Of a stretch of DNA of 64,000 bases, positions 20,641 through 34,825 are shown piece by piece. The stretch spans positions 186,001 to 250,000 of the forward strand of contig SWDT01000066.1 in NCBI GenBank assembly GCA_009193035.1, written 5' to 3'. Position 1 is the first letter of the stretch, and every line of letters starts with the position of its first letter. The position numbers were made by a program, and so were the translations under genes. This DNA is from Halicephalobus mephisto (taxonomy: Eukaryota; Nematoda; Chromadorea; Rhabditida; Panagrolaimidae). The notes beneath the pieces were generated by a model. The model ran no database searches. It was not told the DNA's origin and was given only the letters and a program-made list of their open reading frames with translations.

Positions 20641-23600
20641 GTGTAAGTAACTAAAATAATAGTAAATCCCCAGAAAGACTCATTTTAAAATTGTTTTTTA
20701 ACTGTGTTTGTGATATTATTTATTTCTAAAGTATTCCCCTTAGGCACTTTCACATTCCACCCTTTTTGAAAAATTTGTTTTCTTACAAAGTCTCCCGGTT
20801 TATTTTTACAAGATGACTTATCCCTCTATAAAATCTAAATTTAACCTGCCCTTGTAAAGCGGCTTTTTTTTAAAAAACTATAAAGTTGCCATTTTTGTCG
20901 CTTCACCTCAAGTCTATCTCGGTTCCGAGAGCTCACATGCTTTTTCAAGGCGAATCCATTTTTGGCCTCATCTATACTAATTTCTCTTGTTCTATTTTAG
21001 GAAATGCTAGGGAACTTTTAAGTTACGATTAAAGTTGAAAATAGGTTACTACATTAGGGGAAAGGATTGATTGATTTTTCTCGTCCTTAGTTTATTTTCA
21101 ATTTTCAAGGTCACTCGTGCCGGAAAATTCCGCCGAGGTCATTTATTCGTGTTTGACTCAAAACCGCAAGAGCAGGTGGGATTTTTTATACATAATCCTT
21201 GAATTTCGGTTGTTTAGTCCTTTGCCGGTGACATGATTAGGTGATGGGTGAACTGGTTACGGAGTCCTTGAGACTAGAACATGACGTAAGATTATGAGTA
21301 AAAAAGCGAATTAATTTCGTTAGAAATTCATGGCAGTTTTTCATTTTTTGAGTAATTCAGAAAAATTAATTTTAAAAAACTCGGATCTTGACGTGGAAAT
21401 ATTTAAATAGTCTTTACGGTAGAATTAGGAAATATTTTTGTTTTGTTCTTTTAATTTATCATTCAAAATTACCTTGAGTCTCAATGCGAAAACATTTCAT
21501 TCAAGAAACTGTGTCGAGACATTGTGAAATTTCCGAACTTAATCTGATTTCTTTTACATAGTTTTTTATTTTTACGTCATTTATGTCCATATAAATCTAA
21601 TCAATTAACAACTACAGGTCAAATTCCATTTCCCGTCTTAGTTACCAATTACTTGAAAAACAACTTTTAACTTTCTATTTCCCCAACTTTAGTCATGCCT
21701 CCCTGATCAAACACTCTTCCGTTTCAATTTTTATGAATCACCGCTAAAAATGAACCGCAAGAGTTTTATCAGCTTCCGGTCTTCCATTGTTTTTTGGAAT
21801 CAAGTATGTTTCACCTTTTGGGCGCGCAATTTTTATTGTTTCAATTTTTAAAAATTTGATCTAGATTGATTCCGCGAAATTTAAACTGAATTTGCTCATC
21901 CGTATCGCAGGTCTTTTCCGAATTAAATAGATTTCGTAATAGGCTGCAGTAGTTGGATGTCATTGTTGTCCTCTCGAAAGTTCCAAAACAAGGAAGACTC
22001 ATGAACCGGCCTCCAGCAGCATTAGTTTTCAGGATTGACTGCTGCATGCGTTCCCTTTATTTTGCCTTTTTCATTTTCTCATCGCTCCTTATTCCATTTT
22101 CGCCCAAAACCAAGAAAGAGCAAGTGGATGTGGTGCTTTGGCGGCAAAACGGTCCAGGCAGCATCAAAGACGCGGCAGGAAGAATGCACAACTCTGCTCA
22201 TATGCCCGCTTTGATACTCGCGGTGAAGCGGCCAAAATTGTCCGGCGAATGCTCGAGATTTGAAAAGAACACTTTTGGAATTGTCCGTGTCAACATTACT
22301 TTTGAAATCCAAGGGAAATTACAACTTTTTGAGTTTGGCGCGTCTTGGCAAAGTATTATAGTTATCTAATTAGTTATAATTAGGTAATCAAATGGCATTC
22401 TGAGTGTTATGACATGTGCATGAATCATCCGGCGGCAAAAGTGCAATGTAAAGTGATTTCCGAAATTTTCGCGCGTTGCAAAATGTCCTAATTACCACTT
22501 ATGAGGTAATTACCTGACCCTTTTGGTATTTTGTCCTCTCATAAATCACTGCATAACCTTTTGATGCTCATCATGTATTCCCAAGAAACCCTTTTGTGTT
22601 TTGGTCTCGACATGGCTTCTGTTTGCCGATCCAGATGAGTCTCCTTTTCGAAAACTAATGCCTTTATTGCTTTTGTCATTTTCTCTTTTTGGGAACTCAC
22701 GGTTTGATTGTTCAGAACTCTCCTTCTGACTCTTTTTAGTTAGAGGATCCAAGCCTACGCACGAGAATTGAAATATTGCAAGCGTGTCTTTCCTTCTTCC
22801 TGTTATAGTCGTTTTTAACCGACGAACAGCAAGGCGTTTCGACAAAAAGAAAATGAGAAGGCACATTTTTTCGCTTTTCAAATTGAAATCAATTTAATTT
22901 CTCTCGACTCATAAATAAATAGATGCTGAGTGAACTTGTTCATGGGATTACACGGAGTTTCTCTTTACCGCGATTTGGTCCGTCATTCATCCTAATTCGA
23001 GTCACCTTGTTCTTCTTCTGCAGTCACACGGATTGTCGCGCGTCGACTCCATAGTCCGTCTTTATTTCGAATCAGTTTATTGCATCGCACACCAAATCTT
23101 TTCAAAGTGTGATCGATTGTTTTTTGTTCTTCTAAAAACATGAAATGTCACTGTTTGTTAGTTCCAGAGGGTCCGATGGACAAGAGCCAATTGTCTAAAA
23201 ACCGAGGAGGAATCCGTGTGAGACCATTACGCGTATCCTGTGTTGAATCTTCGTGAATCTCACGTGGAATTTCTCTGACGTGCTGAAGAAGATTGATCAT
23301 TTTCTTTTGTCTGCACTTACAACGCTCGTTTCTGCAAGACTACAGGACTAGCTTAGATTCTAATCAGGATAAGTGCCAGAATCCCCTGTTTCAATCCGTA
23401 GAAATCCATTTTATCCTTTTTAACCTCAACTTGTTACGTTTGTCCATAAAAACCGAACAATTTCTGCCAAACATTTGCTGTCGTCATCCATGTTCCATTC
23501 GGTGGCTCTATCTAGGCTAAAGTTAATCTTCTTCGTTATTTTGAAGCTGAATGAGTAAATCCAAGACGTTAGAAATTACTTTTATTTGACGCTGGCATTT

Positions 23601-24090
23601 AATTCCCGTTAAGATTAGAAAAAAATATTTATTTTTGTTGCAAACGCATAAGTCTTTCTGGGCAAAAGGTCAAGAGGAAGTTGTTTGTGTGTAATTGACA
23701 GCGTTACAAGAAATATGGACTTAGGGGAATTTCACTAAACTTACTCTGAAGCCGAAAGAGTATCTTTGTAGCGGGAAGCACAAGTATTTGTGCACCTGGA
23801 TATTATTTGACTAAATGTGAGATGGATACTTTGATCGTGATAAGCCTGCCTATAATTTAGTTAGTCGTACTGCGAGTGGTTTAATTCAGGGAATATATAC
23901 AACGATTTTTGTGGTTATCTGGTAACTTTCTCGTTCGTTAGAGTTTTCTATTGATTGACATTTAGTTCTTAATTCGTAGAATTCGTTAATGTCTTAATCT
24001 CATGAATGAAATACCTATTAGTTTCTTATTTCAAGACTAAATATAAGTAAATCTAAGAATTAGAAATCGATGGAAGTTGAAAATCAAGAT
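20641..24090. other. Long non-coding stretch, no gene supported
   Basis: AT-rich sequence. Frames such as 21953..22369 and 22546..22881 (minus) have no domain, no convincing exon boundaries and unremarkable composition. Non-coding first exons or enhancers of the Ash1 gene downstream are possible but unproven. Confidence 0.4.
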
Positions 24091-24094
24091 AAAT

Positions 24095-24380
24095 TAATCA
24101 ATTCTAGAATCTCGTGAAAGTTTTGTGAAACTTCTATGACTCAGTAGAGGACTTTAAACTTATGAAATCTTATGACGGCTTTCAAAGTCTTTCGTAATCT
24201 TACAAAAATTCTTAGTTTTCTAGTGTTGTAGAGCATTGTTAAACCCTTAATAACCTCACAGGAGTCTGAAGTTTTCTAGAGTTCCGTAGAAGTTCTTAGA
24301 ATCTCTCAGAATTCAGTACGAGCTTCTTGAATCTTCCAGAACTTCATTGAAACTTCTAAACTACCTCAGAATTCAGTGTA
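24095..24380. promoter_or_regulatory. Heat-shock-element-like cluster
   Basis: Degenerate repeats of TTC and GAA pentamers. The best run is 24324..24341, an exact TTCnnGAAnnTTCnnGAA. It is followed by another TTC, GAA and TTC with spacing off by one base up to 24356. More GAA/TTC pairs occur at 24290-24312. HSF1 binds inverted nGAAn units. The stretch could instead be an ageing AT-rich satellite. Confidence 0.4.
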
Positions 24381-26940
24381 ATTTTTGCAACCAACATTTG
24401 AAATCTAGCACCCTAAGACCTTAAAAAACCGTCTCGGGATAATCTCGTAATAATACTTATTTCCACCTTTTATAATTGTATGGCTTCCCACGTAGTTGTT
24501 TTCCAATTGTCAAATTAGCTGTTAAATGCCCCTGGAAATGAAGTAACGACGACCTACAGAATCGGAACCTCAATGGCCATTCCGCAGTTTTACTAATTGC
24601 CCATTTGCACACCTAACCCCTAGTCCTCCGACCTCGTGACATTGCCCTGTTTCTAGTAGACTCTGTAATGATGAAATATTTCTCTATCCAACTTGTTTGG
24701 GTGTGTTCTTTTCCAATAACAATCTGCATCCATCGCCATATTTGTTCATTCCGCCTAAACTCCAGGCTTTCCGAAATTCTCTCGACCAATTTCAAATTTC
24801 AAAACAAGAGGACTGACTCGGCAGCCATAAGTCTCCTCGGTCATGCAAAAAACAAATTTTATGGAAGCATAGACGTGGTTCCTGAAGCACCGCTTTTCGA
24901 CATCTCATTTGAGCGAGGCAAATAATTTCTTGCGGTCTTTTTCCTTTATGACTTTTCTCTTCCAAAATCCAGCTAGGTGGGCGGATTATAGCAGATGATC
25001 CATCGGCGAATCAAAAGCTCGATAATTGACTTGGCAGGTGATCTTGTCCAAGATCAATCTGAGGCCACAGTTCGTGTTTGAGTTTGGTTTCCTTTTATTT
25101 TCGTTGTGTTGTTTGTTGAATGTTTTCTTGGTATTTTAAAAGAGGGACATTAACCAACAAATTATTACTTTTTTCATACAATTAAGAAGATTAAGTAAAT
25201 CGGGATAAAACACCGATAAATAGATAACTGTTTGATTTTCCGATGTTTTTGAAGTGGGTATTGGAAGTGAAAAAGGACTGTAAATATACGTGGATGAAGT
25301 TGCAAGAGGAACCTCTTGAGAAGCTAGAAAATGATAAAGTACACAAAAGTTAATCACATAATGTTCTTTGTTTCAGTTCCACTGTTCCTTATCACCCAAA
25401 CTCGTAACACTATATCTGTCTCCAATCCCTCGATATCCTCTAAACAACTCCCGATTTTCAGTTTGAGTCCTCAAGGGTTTTTGGTTCATCGCAAACTCCC
25501 TGATCTTGTTATAGCGAGGAGCTCTTGTTGACCGTTTAACCTGGTCCTCATCTACTATTGTTTTCCCTTTAGAGATCATAATTCGTGGTCGAATCAAGTC
25601 GCTCCCTTCTTTTGACGCCGCAAACTGACAAACCTCTCCATTTTATCGCGGCTCAATAATATCGTCAAACAAGCGAACGCGGGCAACAAGTGTATAAGCA
25701 AGCTCTCTTTCCACCCAGATCGGTTGACTTTTTCGCGCAAACTTGGTTTTGTCTCTCACTAACCAGCTTGAATCAAAATCGCTCTGTTCGGAGGAGGAAC
25801 TGACTTGCAAAAATTTTCCTGCACTCTATCTCCTTTTTTGTCTGGCGTGAAAGAGAACACACTTGTTCTCCTTGCTACCCGAAAATGAGATGAAATGAGA
25901 AAAAAATGTACATCCGTGTGGTTTTCGATTCCACACATGCTCGCGCGTGTTTGTCCGTGTGCACTGCCTCTCTTCCCTGGACAAATGACGACCGACTGAC
26001 TGGTAAAAAGCTAATCGATCTATTTGTTTCGACAAGATGGAAGAAGAAAAGGAAACTGAACAAGTGCAATGGTCGCGCGTGTTAATTTGGTTCCTCCTCT
26101 GGGTCTTATCTTGAACTTGTCAACCACACCTAGGCTTTCATCAGGACTCGGCTTCTTTTAATTTGGCGCGAACCGATCTTCATTGATTTCGTGTCATCCC
26201 CTCTTTACCCAGCACTTGATTTTGATTGACAACAATCGACTTTCGTGTTTGTTTCCTCTGAATGATTGTTTTACTCGTGTCAGATTAATCAATTTATCGC
26301 GTTATTTATCTTCTAGTGATATGCTTTATTTCTTTGTCCGTCCTCAGCTGATACAACGAACGTCGCGAACCCATTTCCAAATCCGTTTTTGGAAGAGCGC
26401 TGGATGAAAGACATTGCAATCGAATGAAACCAATCGATTGGCTCCGATTTCCTAATCAAGGTTTCTCATTCGACTAGGAGTTCCTTTTCAATTCTGAGGT
26501 TTCACGTGAATGCCCTATTCCAAATTTGTTTATTCGATTTAGTCTACCTTGCCATTTACATGCTCCTCCAGTTTTCCGTACTATAGTCGCTGTTTAGTTA
26601 CTGCACTTTTGGAAAATCGAAAAAGCTTCGATAATTGCCATATGCGAGCTTTATTATCTTCTGATAACACTTCCTGGCATAAAACACATTCCATTTTAGT
26701 CGAACTTGTTACTTTTTAAATACAATTACTAGATTGTCGTGGCGTGAAGATAATTAACCCGATTAGAGTCCGTAGCCCCAAACTTTACGTAACTATTTCA
26801 GCGTAAATCGATCAACTATTCAGTTCAGTTACTTGGCTTGAGATTGTTTTATGCGGTGTCATCTTGTTCAAAAAAGAATTAGACCCAGTGTTGATATTTG
26901 CTCAGTTTAGTGTTGGCTAAATTCCTCATCTGAAGATCTG
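24381..26940. other. Non-coding stretch upstream of the Ash1 gene
   Basis: No supported gene. The sequence probably includes the promoter and any 5' non-coding exon of the Ash1-type gene. Confidence 0.4.
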
Positions 26941-27188
26941 TACCTTGAGAAAAAACTGTTCCAGCGACAAACTCTGATTTGTCGCTGATTGCCGCCAAGT
27001 TGACGACCCGTGCAGGCAAGATCTGCCCAATCCAGCCCTCAGTCTCATCACTGCCGTCTTCGTCGTCGTCGTGCTTGCAAACGACTTCAACGTCACAGCA
27101 GCAACTTATTTTGCCCACTCCTAATGTCGCAATCACTTCGGTTGCTGGTAATAATGCCGCGATCCCAACGACCTCTGGAAATTCAACC

Positions 27189-30100
27189 ATGAATCTGGAG
27201 CTCGTCCCCTGCATGTTCAAGAGGGCAGGGGACGGAAATGAGGCTCAATGTATGGGTCTCATTATCCGAGCCCCTGGGGTGACGGCGATGGCGACTCTCC
27301 CGCCTTCTTCAATGGGTACTTCGAGTGTTAAGACTTCACAGGCAAAAGCCCCGGTGAAGCTTCAACCTAAGCCAAGTGGGATTGTCCCCATCACTCCAAA
27401 GATTGCTCCTTCAAGTACTCCGACAGTCATCCCGGCAATGGTCACGACCACTGCTTCGACGACTAATGTGACGGTGACCAGCAACAGCGGCCAGATCGGA
27501 GTAGGAAGTATGATCCAGCTTCCGTTGTCCGCTGTGAGTCAAGCTCAGGGAGGTCCAGTCCATTTGACCATTTCTAAACCGACAAAAAAACCTTCGAAAC
27601 CGAAATCAAAGAGAAAAGACTCCAAGATGGATGACCATCAACCACCTTCGAACACCTCTAGATCTAGTTTCGATATGCAATCCCCTCCTCAAATAGTTCC
27701 CGAGCAGAACAACTATGCTCCCGCAACGAGTTCTTACCTTCACCCCATCTCATCGATAGCTCCTTCGACCTACCAAGCAGCTGCTTCATCGACGAATGGC
27801 TGCACTCAGGAAGACATTAATGCCATCAACATCGCTCACGACCTTTCCAATGAACAGGAAGTGAGCAGGAACTACTGGCAGAATCAGAACAGTCATCAGT
27901 CGGCTCAATATTATGGACATGAGCAGAACTATGGGTACTCCAGTGCTGGGTCGGGTTTTAACCCTCCTCATGACAGTTACCAACAGAATTCAAACCCTGA
28001 TTACCCCCAGCAACAACAGAATGGGACTCAATATGTCTACAATCAGCCTCAGGGACACCACGGGAACCATCAACAGTGGGTCGGACAGAGACCTCTTCAG
28101 TACCCGGGACAAAATAATCAGATGACGAGTTCTACTCCAGATAGCGGGATCCAGAGCATTGATGGAAGTCCGCCTAGTAGCAGTGCCTTCACTCCCCCGA
28201 TGGTCTCCCCATACCCCGTCCAGGCTAATCACTATGATCATGGGTTGCAGTCCTCTCTGGGACTTCCTAGTTTATCTCTACATTCCCAGCTCCCGACTGG
28301 TTCGATGAGCAACCTCCACCCCAATGTGAACACTCAGCCCCCTCAACAGTCCCATATCCAGTTACCCCCACTAAACTGCAGGATTCCGACTAGCTCCACT
28401 GGACCCCAGACATTCTGTCCCGTTCCTCCGGCGAGTTTCCTGGATAACCAGCAGCCATCTTGCTCGTACTCTGCTGGTCACTGTGACACAGAGCTAGATG
28501 ACATTCGGATCGATCCTATGAGGTCTATAAGCCCTCCAGCACTGGACTCGGAGAAACGGCCGGAAAATGAAAATGACAGCGACGTAGATTATGCCGAGAT
28601 GCCCACTTTAGTTAGAGCAGACGATCCATCCAGAATCATAGTTGAGCAGTCAGAAGAAGAAGCCTCTGGTATCTGTGAGAATCCTTCCAGAACTAGTTCA
28701 CGGATCTCTAGTCTGATAGAACTCCAGAAGAAAGAAGACGAGATTGCTATTTCAGCGAACATGAACGCCAATGAGATTGCAAACAAGCTACTCTCGAGTC
28801 TGCCAATGGAAAAGGTTTGAAATTCTGCAATTTTTGTTTTTCTTTAGTGTATTCTATCGACACTAGAACCCTGTTGCTAGGCAGTCTTTGTCGCGAACTT
28901 GCGTCAATTGACTACTTTCCTTTTACTTCTCGGTTGATTTATAATGACCTTGTTGGTTTCAGGTTCAAGAGCTACTAAAACACATTATCCCGATTGATTC
29001 GACTAGTGACGTGAGACCGAGCTCAGCCAAATCGTCCAGAAGGAACTCCAAGCGAAGACCGAGTCCTCCACCCTCGACACCCCCGCCGACAATTGAGAGG
29101 CCGTTGACGAGGAGTTCCCTGAGGTCCCCTTCCCTTGTCCGATCTGTTTCTGTCCAGAAGACCGTCAAGAAAGAGAAGAAAGCCAAAACGCAGAAGGAAC
29201 CGCTCAAGGAACAAAAGCAGCAGCCAAAAAGGCCTGCGAAGGGAAAACCGGGTCCTCCTCTGAAGAAAAATGGAACAAAATCGAAAACGAATCTGACTTC
29301 CAAGAAAGTTGGACGGAGGCCGAAGAACAAGGAAAAAGCCTCCATCACTGTCCTCAAGAAACATCCTTATTCCAACTTTTATCGCCCGAGGGCTCCAATA
29401 CGTGTTTTCAACGACAAAAAGGTCCATTCATCAGCAACAAACAAGTTCCGTCAGTTGCGACCTCCAAAGACGCTTTCACGTTGTCCCGATTTGGACGACG
29501 TCATTGCTTCCTTGGCAGTTGTCCAGAAACCATCGAATCTGCTTCAGAAGAGGTACGATGGAGTTGCGAATCAGCTGGCCGACTTGCTGTCCAAGACACA
29601 CTTGAAACTGCCCAAGATAGAAACAATCAGGTGGGAGCCGAGTGGGAGCTGGAAGAGCTGTTTCCAAAAAACTAGAAAACGGAAGCCGATTCGCAAAGAA
29701 TCGAAACCACTCGTCGTTGCGAAGAAGCCAAAGGTGGAGAAAACCGGTCCTTTGAAGATTTCGATAGCTAAGGAAACCAAAGCTCCCAAGAAGAGACTCC
29801 CGAGTGCCGTTACTCCGGTCTCCCGAGATGACTACGTCAAGATCCGGTCGAACGTCCCGACAGAAGCCCCCATCAAGCTCTCCCTGGCTTCGAAGATGTG
29901 CGAGTGCACCGAGAAGGATCCATGCACGTCCACTTCCAACTGCGTGACGAGGTCCGCCTACACAGAGTGCACACAGTACAGCTGCCAACTTTACTCCTGC
30001 TGCCAGAACAGAAGGCTCATGAACAACGAAGGCGTCCATCAACTTCAATTATTCAAAAAGAACCCAATGAATAATGGAGTGAGGTCCCTTGTTGACATTT

Positions 30101-32221
30101 TTAAAGGTCAACTAGTAACAGAATTCGTTGGGGAAATCTTGAGAAAGGACACTTACCTGAAAAGACTAGAAAACAGCCAAAGCTACCCTCATTACGCAGT
30201 CGAGTTAATTCCAGGTTCTTATGTCATTGACGCTTCTAGAAAAGGCAATCTCTCAAGATTTATGAATCACTCCTGCAAACCGAATTGCATAATGCAAAGA
30301 TGGGTGGTCAACGGACAGCAGAGAATCGGCATCTTTGCCTTGGAGAGCATTGTCAGCGGAGTGGAGCTTACCTACGATTACTCCATGCATGTCTATCTCC
30401 CCAACGATGAGATCAAGTGTCTCTGTGGATCTACTGAATGCAGACAGATCATTCCGTCAATGCCTCCTCCGAACAAGGCCCCGAGGAAACCGAACAAGCT
30501 GACGAAACAAGAACTCCAGCTCGTGAGGAATGGACACTGCTTTTTGAGGAGAAACATCCTGAAATACAAATCCGAAAGAAAGCCGCTTCAGTTAAGAGGA
30601 AGTCAATTCTTGCCCGAGATTACCAGTTGCTTGGCAGAGATTCTGAATGATTTTATGAGTTATTGCAAGAAGGAACAAGTTCCGAGACGATGGCTCAACT
30701 TCGTCGTCAAAAACGTGAAAAATGTAAGTATATTCCGATCTTTTACAGTTGTCCATAAATCGAAAATCCTTTAGACCTTCACGAGCCTTAGTTCGACAAC
30801 TCATCCATCGACCTTCATTGATAACTTCGATGCGGCAGTCAAGTATTCCCTCGGGATTATTTCTAAATCTATGGAACACAAGAAAGGGGAACTTCTGCAG
30901 CAGCAGTATCTCTCTCTCAAGAGACAATCGGACATTATGGAGCTGATGAAGGAGAATCAAGATGCCCTGCTCGCCTTCCTCGCTGAGCGGCGGAAGCCTT
31001 CCGCGAAGAAGGCCGAACATTCACCCAAGATTCTCTCTGTCACTCCTGACCTTAGCTACATGGATTCAGATACTCCCGTAGGTTCCTACAATCCAGACAA
31101 AGATTCAGCTCTCAAGAGCGAGACTCCAACTTCAAGTGATGGGGACAGTGTCAGATGTGTTTGTGGGATTATGGACGAAGGAGGACTCATGTGTCAGTGT
31201 GACCGTTGTCATTACTGGCTCCATGGGGACTGTCTGGGGATCAAGAAGGAGATAGAGGGAGAGTTCATCTGCATCTTCTGCGAGAAAGAACTAGCATCTA
31301 CGCCGTTACTCGACATCCCATTGATCCCCCAGCCGGAACTGGCTTTCGACAAGTGCATCTACTACAGAACCCTTGTCAATTGCAGAGGAATCCAGGCTAG
31401 AATCAATGAGTGTGTCTACATGGAGAAGATCATCAACGACGAATACAAGAAGAGGCTGAAGCGATTCAACGAGGAATACGTCGACGGGAAGCCTGTGGCA
31501 AAGAAGAAGAAAAAACCATCCAGATCGGAGATCATCCCCGAGCCCATGCAGGAACCTCCGGAAGATATATTCAAACCAGATATTCAGAAACTCTACGACA
31601 GGAAAGATCTTCGAGTCTTCAGGATAGTACGACTGTTCAAAGTTCCTACTGGAGAGAGATTCGCTTTCGGATGCTACTACGCCAGACCACATGAAACCTT
31701 TGTGGATCCTGGACGGATGTTCTACAAAAACGAACTCTTCTGCACTCCGCTTTTCGACACTCTCCCAGTAGACGCCATTGTCGGTCGTTGTCTCGTGCTG
31801 GAGCCTGCAGATTACGCCATTGGAAGACCCAAAGGGCCTCACTACATCGAGGATGATGTCTTTGTCTGTGAATACGCGATAGATCGGAGTCAGAAGCAAT
31901 TTGAGAAGTTGACAGAAAAGAACCGCTACCCGATCAACACCGCTGATTACCTCTTTGATCGATTCGAAAAGCCGCTGACAATGAAGAGGAACTTTACTGT
32001 GAGTTGTTTTGTGTTTTAATTTTATTCATCTCCTGTTTCAGCCCTTCATCATCAAAACGGGTCGAAATGCTGGAGGAGAAAAGAACTCGAACAAGGTCAA
32101 ACTCAGCAGCATTGTGAAAGACACTGTGAGTTTTCTTTGTTTTTACCCAATGACGGTCTGTTTTCAGTCTTCACTTTGCCTCAACAAGGTCATTGACAGG
32201 ATCCAGGCCACACTCAGTTAG
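27189..32221 (+). CDS. ash1: Ash1-type histone H3K36 methyltransferase (AWS-SET-PHD-BAH)
   Basis: Exons 27189..28814, 28963..30723, 30775..31998, 32042..32125 and 32168..32221 give 1582 residues. The N-terminal 540 residues are Ser/Pro/Gln-rich and disordered. A basic region follows, then AWS (CECTEKDPCTSTSNC, from about residue 855). SET follows (GNLSRFMNHSCKPNC, GVELTYDYS) with post-SET CLCGSTECR at about residues 910-1035. PHD lies at about 1257-1306 (CVCGIMDEGGLMCQCDRCHYWLHG) and BAH at about 1405-1520. This order defines Ash1/ASH1L (C. elegans LIN-59), a chromatin-bound enzyme that opposes Polycomb silencing. The bromodomain of vertebrate ASH1L is not seen between SET and PHD. The start is uncertain: the frame is open back to 26979 and an upstream exon may join near 27017. 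Confidence 0.93.
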
Positions 32222-34825
32222 CCCTGTACATAGTTACCAAACTCAGCAGCTACTGTAACATTCATTTATCCCCAAACGAGTCACATTACTTTGTAAAAAA
32301 TGCAGATTCAGAAGGAAGCTTCTCGTGCTAAGAAACGTGTACTGTCATTATTCGTCTGACTCGACTATGTGATAGATCAGACAATCTTGAGTGCTCTTAT
32401 GTACATGATTCGTCTTTAGTGTTATCTCTGTGACTTTATTTAGAAATCTCAAATCGCATTCAATCCGCCGGCTGGTGTTACTTTTGAAATTGTTCAAGTA
32501 GAGATCCCCTGGAGTCGGGAATAGATGAATCGATAAATATTTATTTTAATAAGGAGGGAACATATGATGCAGTGGGGAAGGGATTAAGTAATGGAAGAAA
32601 AGAAGATCAAAAAGGAATCGCAAGGGAATTTGAGAACTAATGATTAAAAACAAAATTGCTAGATTAATGTTTCCTTGTATCAATAATTCGTGAAATGCTT
32701 TTCATGCTCAAAAGTGGGCAATATCAGTACAATTTCCGTTAATAGAACAGGAAAGAAAGTTTTAAAATAGGGAAATTAGGGTTTACCAGGCACTGGAACG
32801 TATCTGAATTCGCTTGTGTCTCAGGAAGAAAGAAATTTCATAAATTTCTTAATAAATATTAAAAAATGAAAATACAGTTTACAAAGCAGTCAAAGGCAAT
32901 AATGCTTTACTGTTCTTCAACCTGCTCTGATTCTCCTGTCAAGAGCTTCGGAAGATCTTCAAACATTCCTGAGGTTCATTTCGTCGCATCCAAGAAAGCT
33001 GGAAACTAAAGCTGCTTACATGATTGGATTTCCTGTAATTTATTTGGTATGTCATTTTACTGTTCATTGGCAAAGTTTAATGATCGTACTTTCAGTCATA
33101 CGAATGTGATAGCTTCTTTTTTTATATCAAGGAAAAATGTAATGGATTTACTTCCTGTTTGTGTAATTAAAGTCACAAGTTTTATATAAATAGTAAGTTG
33201 TTCCCTTTCTTAAGGAAAGTAGTTTTTCGAAATGTAATTCGATCTTCATAAGTAGTCAATGCAGATGTGTGACTTTTAAAACTAATAAAATGGGCCAATC
33301 GAAATACCGTTGAAATTGAATTCATGTTCGACAATCGTTGCTCACTATGAAGACTACTGAAGCATGTGCATTTTTATCCAACATCTTTATCTTTCTGACA
33401 TTAACGCATTCTTGTTTAACTTGCAACTGCACGTTTATTGACAGTTAATTGGAATTTTTGAAAAATGAAACTTCAGAATCTAAAGACTCTCTTTTGGGAA
33501 TTCCCGGTTCAACATCTTCATCGCATCTGGAGACACCGTAGTTCATTATAAGAAGGTAATTTCTAAATGACTAACGTTGTTCCCCATCCTTGAAAGGTTA
33601 GACATTATCTTTTTAGGGCCTACTAAAGATTTAACGACCGAAGACCGTTCGTGGTCATCATGACTGCCTCAACTATTCTTCAATTAACGTATGATATGAA
33701 GAACTTTGGTTTGAAAAGATTAAAGACCATATTCAATCGAAATTTACAAGTAATTCTTTTATTTTGAGTATGCTTAGATAATTCGAAGAGGAGTCGAAGG
33801 ACAAAATTGGTTCACAAAGGATGCCCGATGGCTGGTCCTAAAGAAACCCGAGAACGGCGTCACCGGTAATGTCAACATTTGTTGTCGAAATTATAATGGC
33901 TGAAGGAATCATTTGAGGATATGGATTACCAAGGGAATGCAAACTTTAACTTTATTAAATTTAGGAATTGAACAAGAAGTTTAAAAGCAGAATTAGAGAA
34001 TTCGCTTCTGCAATATTGGATGGTGATCGAACAGAACAATATTGCAGACTTTTCCAATGCCATTCAAATAGCTTCCCATTCAGAACTTTCAAGGGAAATT
34101 CTGAATAACGTTCGGGAAATTCAACAAAAATTGCTCTTTCGGGACGTTATCTAAGTTGGTCTCTCTTAAAGCCTTCCAAAATAATTTCCTAATCCGCGTG
34201 TCAGTCAAATAACGGCAATTTCTGGCTGTCTAGCGAACAGCATTCAAAACAAAGCGTCATTCCCCTTGTTCATCCACCAACACATTTCCGGCCGTTGACC
34301 TGCTGGAAGTAACACAAAAACTACCCGGTATTTTGTAAGTTTTTTCTTTTGTTCACCGATGAGCTAAAATCGCGCATTAGGTTCCTCACGTTTAGTTCAA
34401 ATCCTAGAGAATCTTGGAAAACCGCGGCTAACCGTCGATTTTGGGTTAACCGAGTTTATTTGCTGTAGAATCTTTGCTCTTTTACTCATTGGCCGTAAAT
34501 CAGACTGAAACAACGCGTTATCGATCTGGTTTTGGTTATATTGCCACCGTCCAAACAGAAATAAATAGACTTCTGTCGGGGAAAACAAGCAGTTGTTTGT
34601 GTTCTGGTTCCTGATAGCGGTGCTGGAAAATTATAAATTTCTTGAAGGGATTTCTGCACTTTGTACGTTTATTTAATTCCAGCTACACGGTGCATCCGCA
34701 CTTATCACATTTATGGGTTTTCTTTCAGATGGGGTGATCAAGCAAATAGTTTTTAGGATGTTTGTTCACTCCCTGAGAGATTAACAATCTTCCCTTCCAT
34801 TTCTATATCTAAAGCTATTTTCAGG
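32222..34825. other. Intergenic, no gene seen
   Basis: 3' UTR of the Ash1-type gene, then AT-rich spacer. No coding exon, RNA gene or clear repeat recognised. The last few hundred bases would be the aminotransferase promoter. Confidence 0.4.

Noticed and set aside
21953..22369. 138-codon frame in the gene-poor stretch
   Set aside because: No domain, signal peptide or supporting splice sites; frequency fits chance.
29476..30048. 190-codon frame antisense to the SET gene
   Set aside because: Shadow of the coding strand, which has clear AWS and SET motifs.
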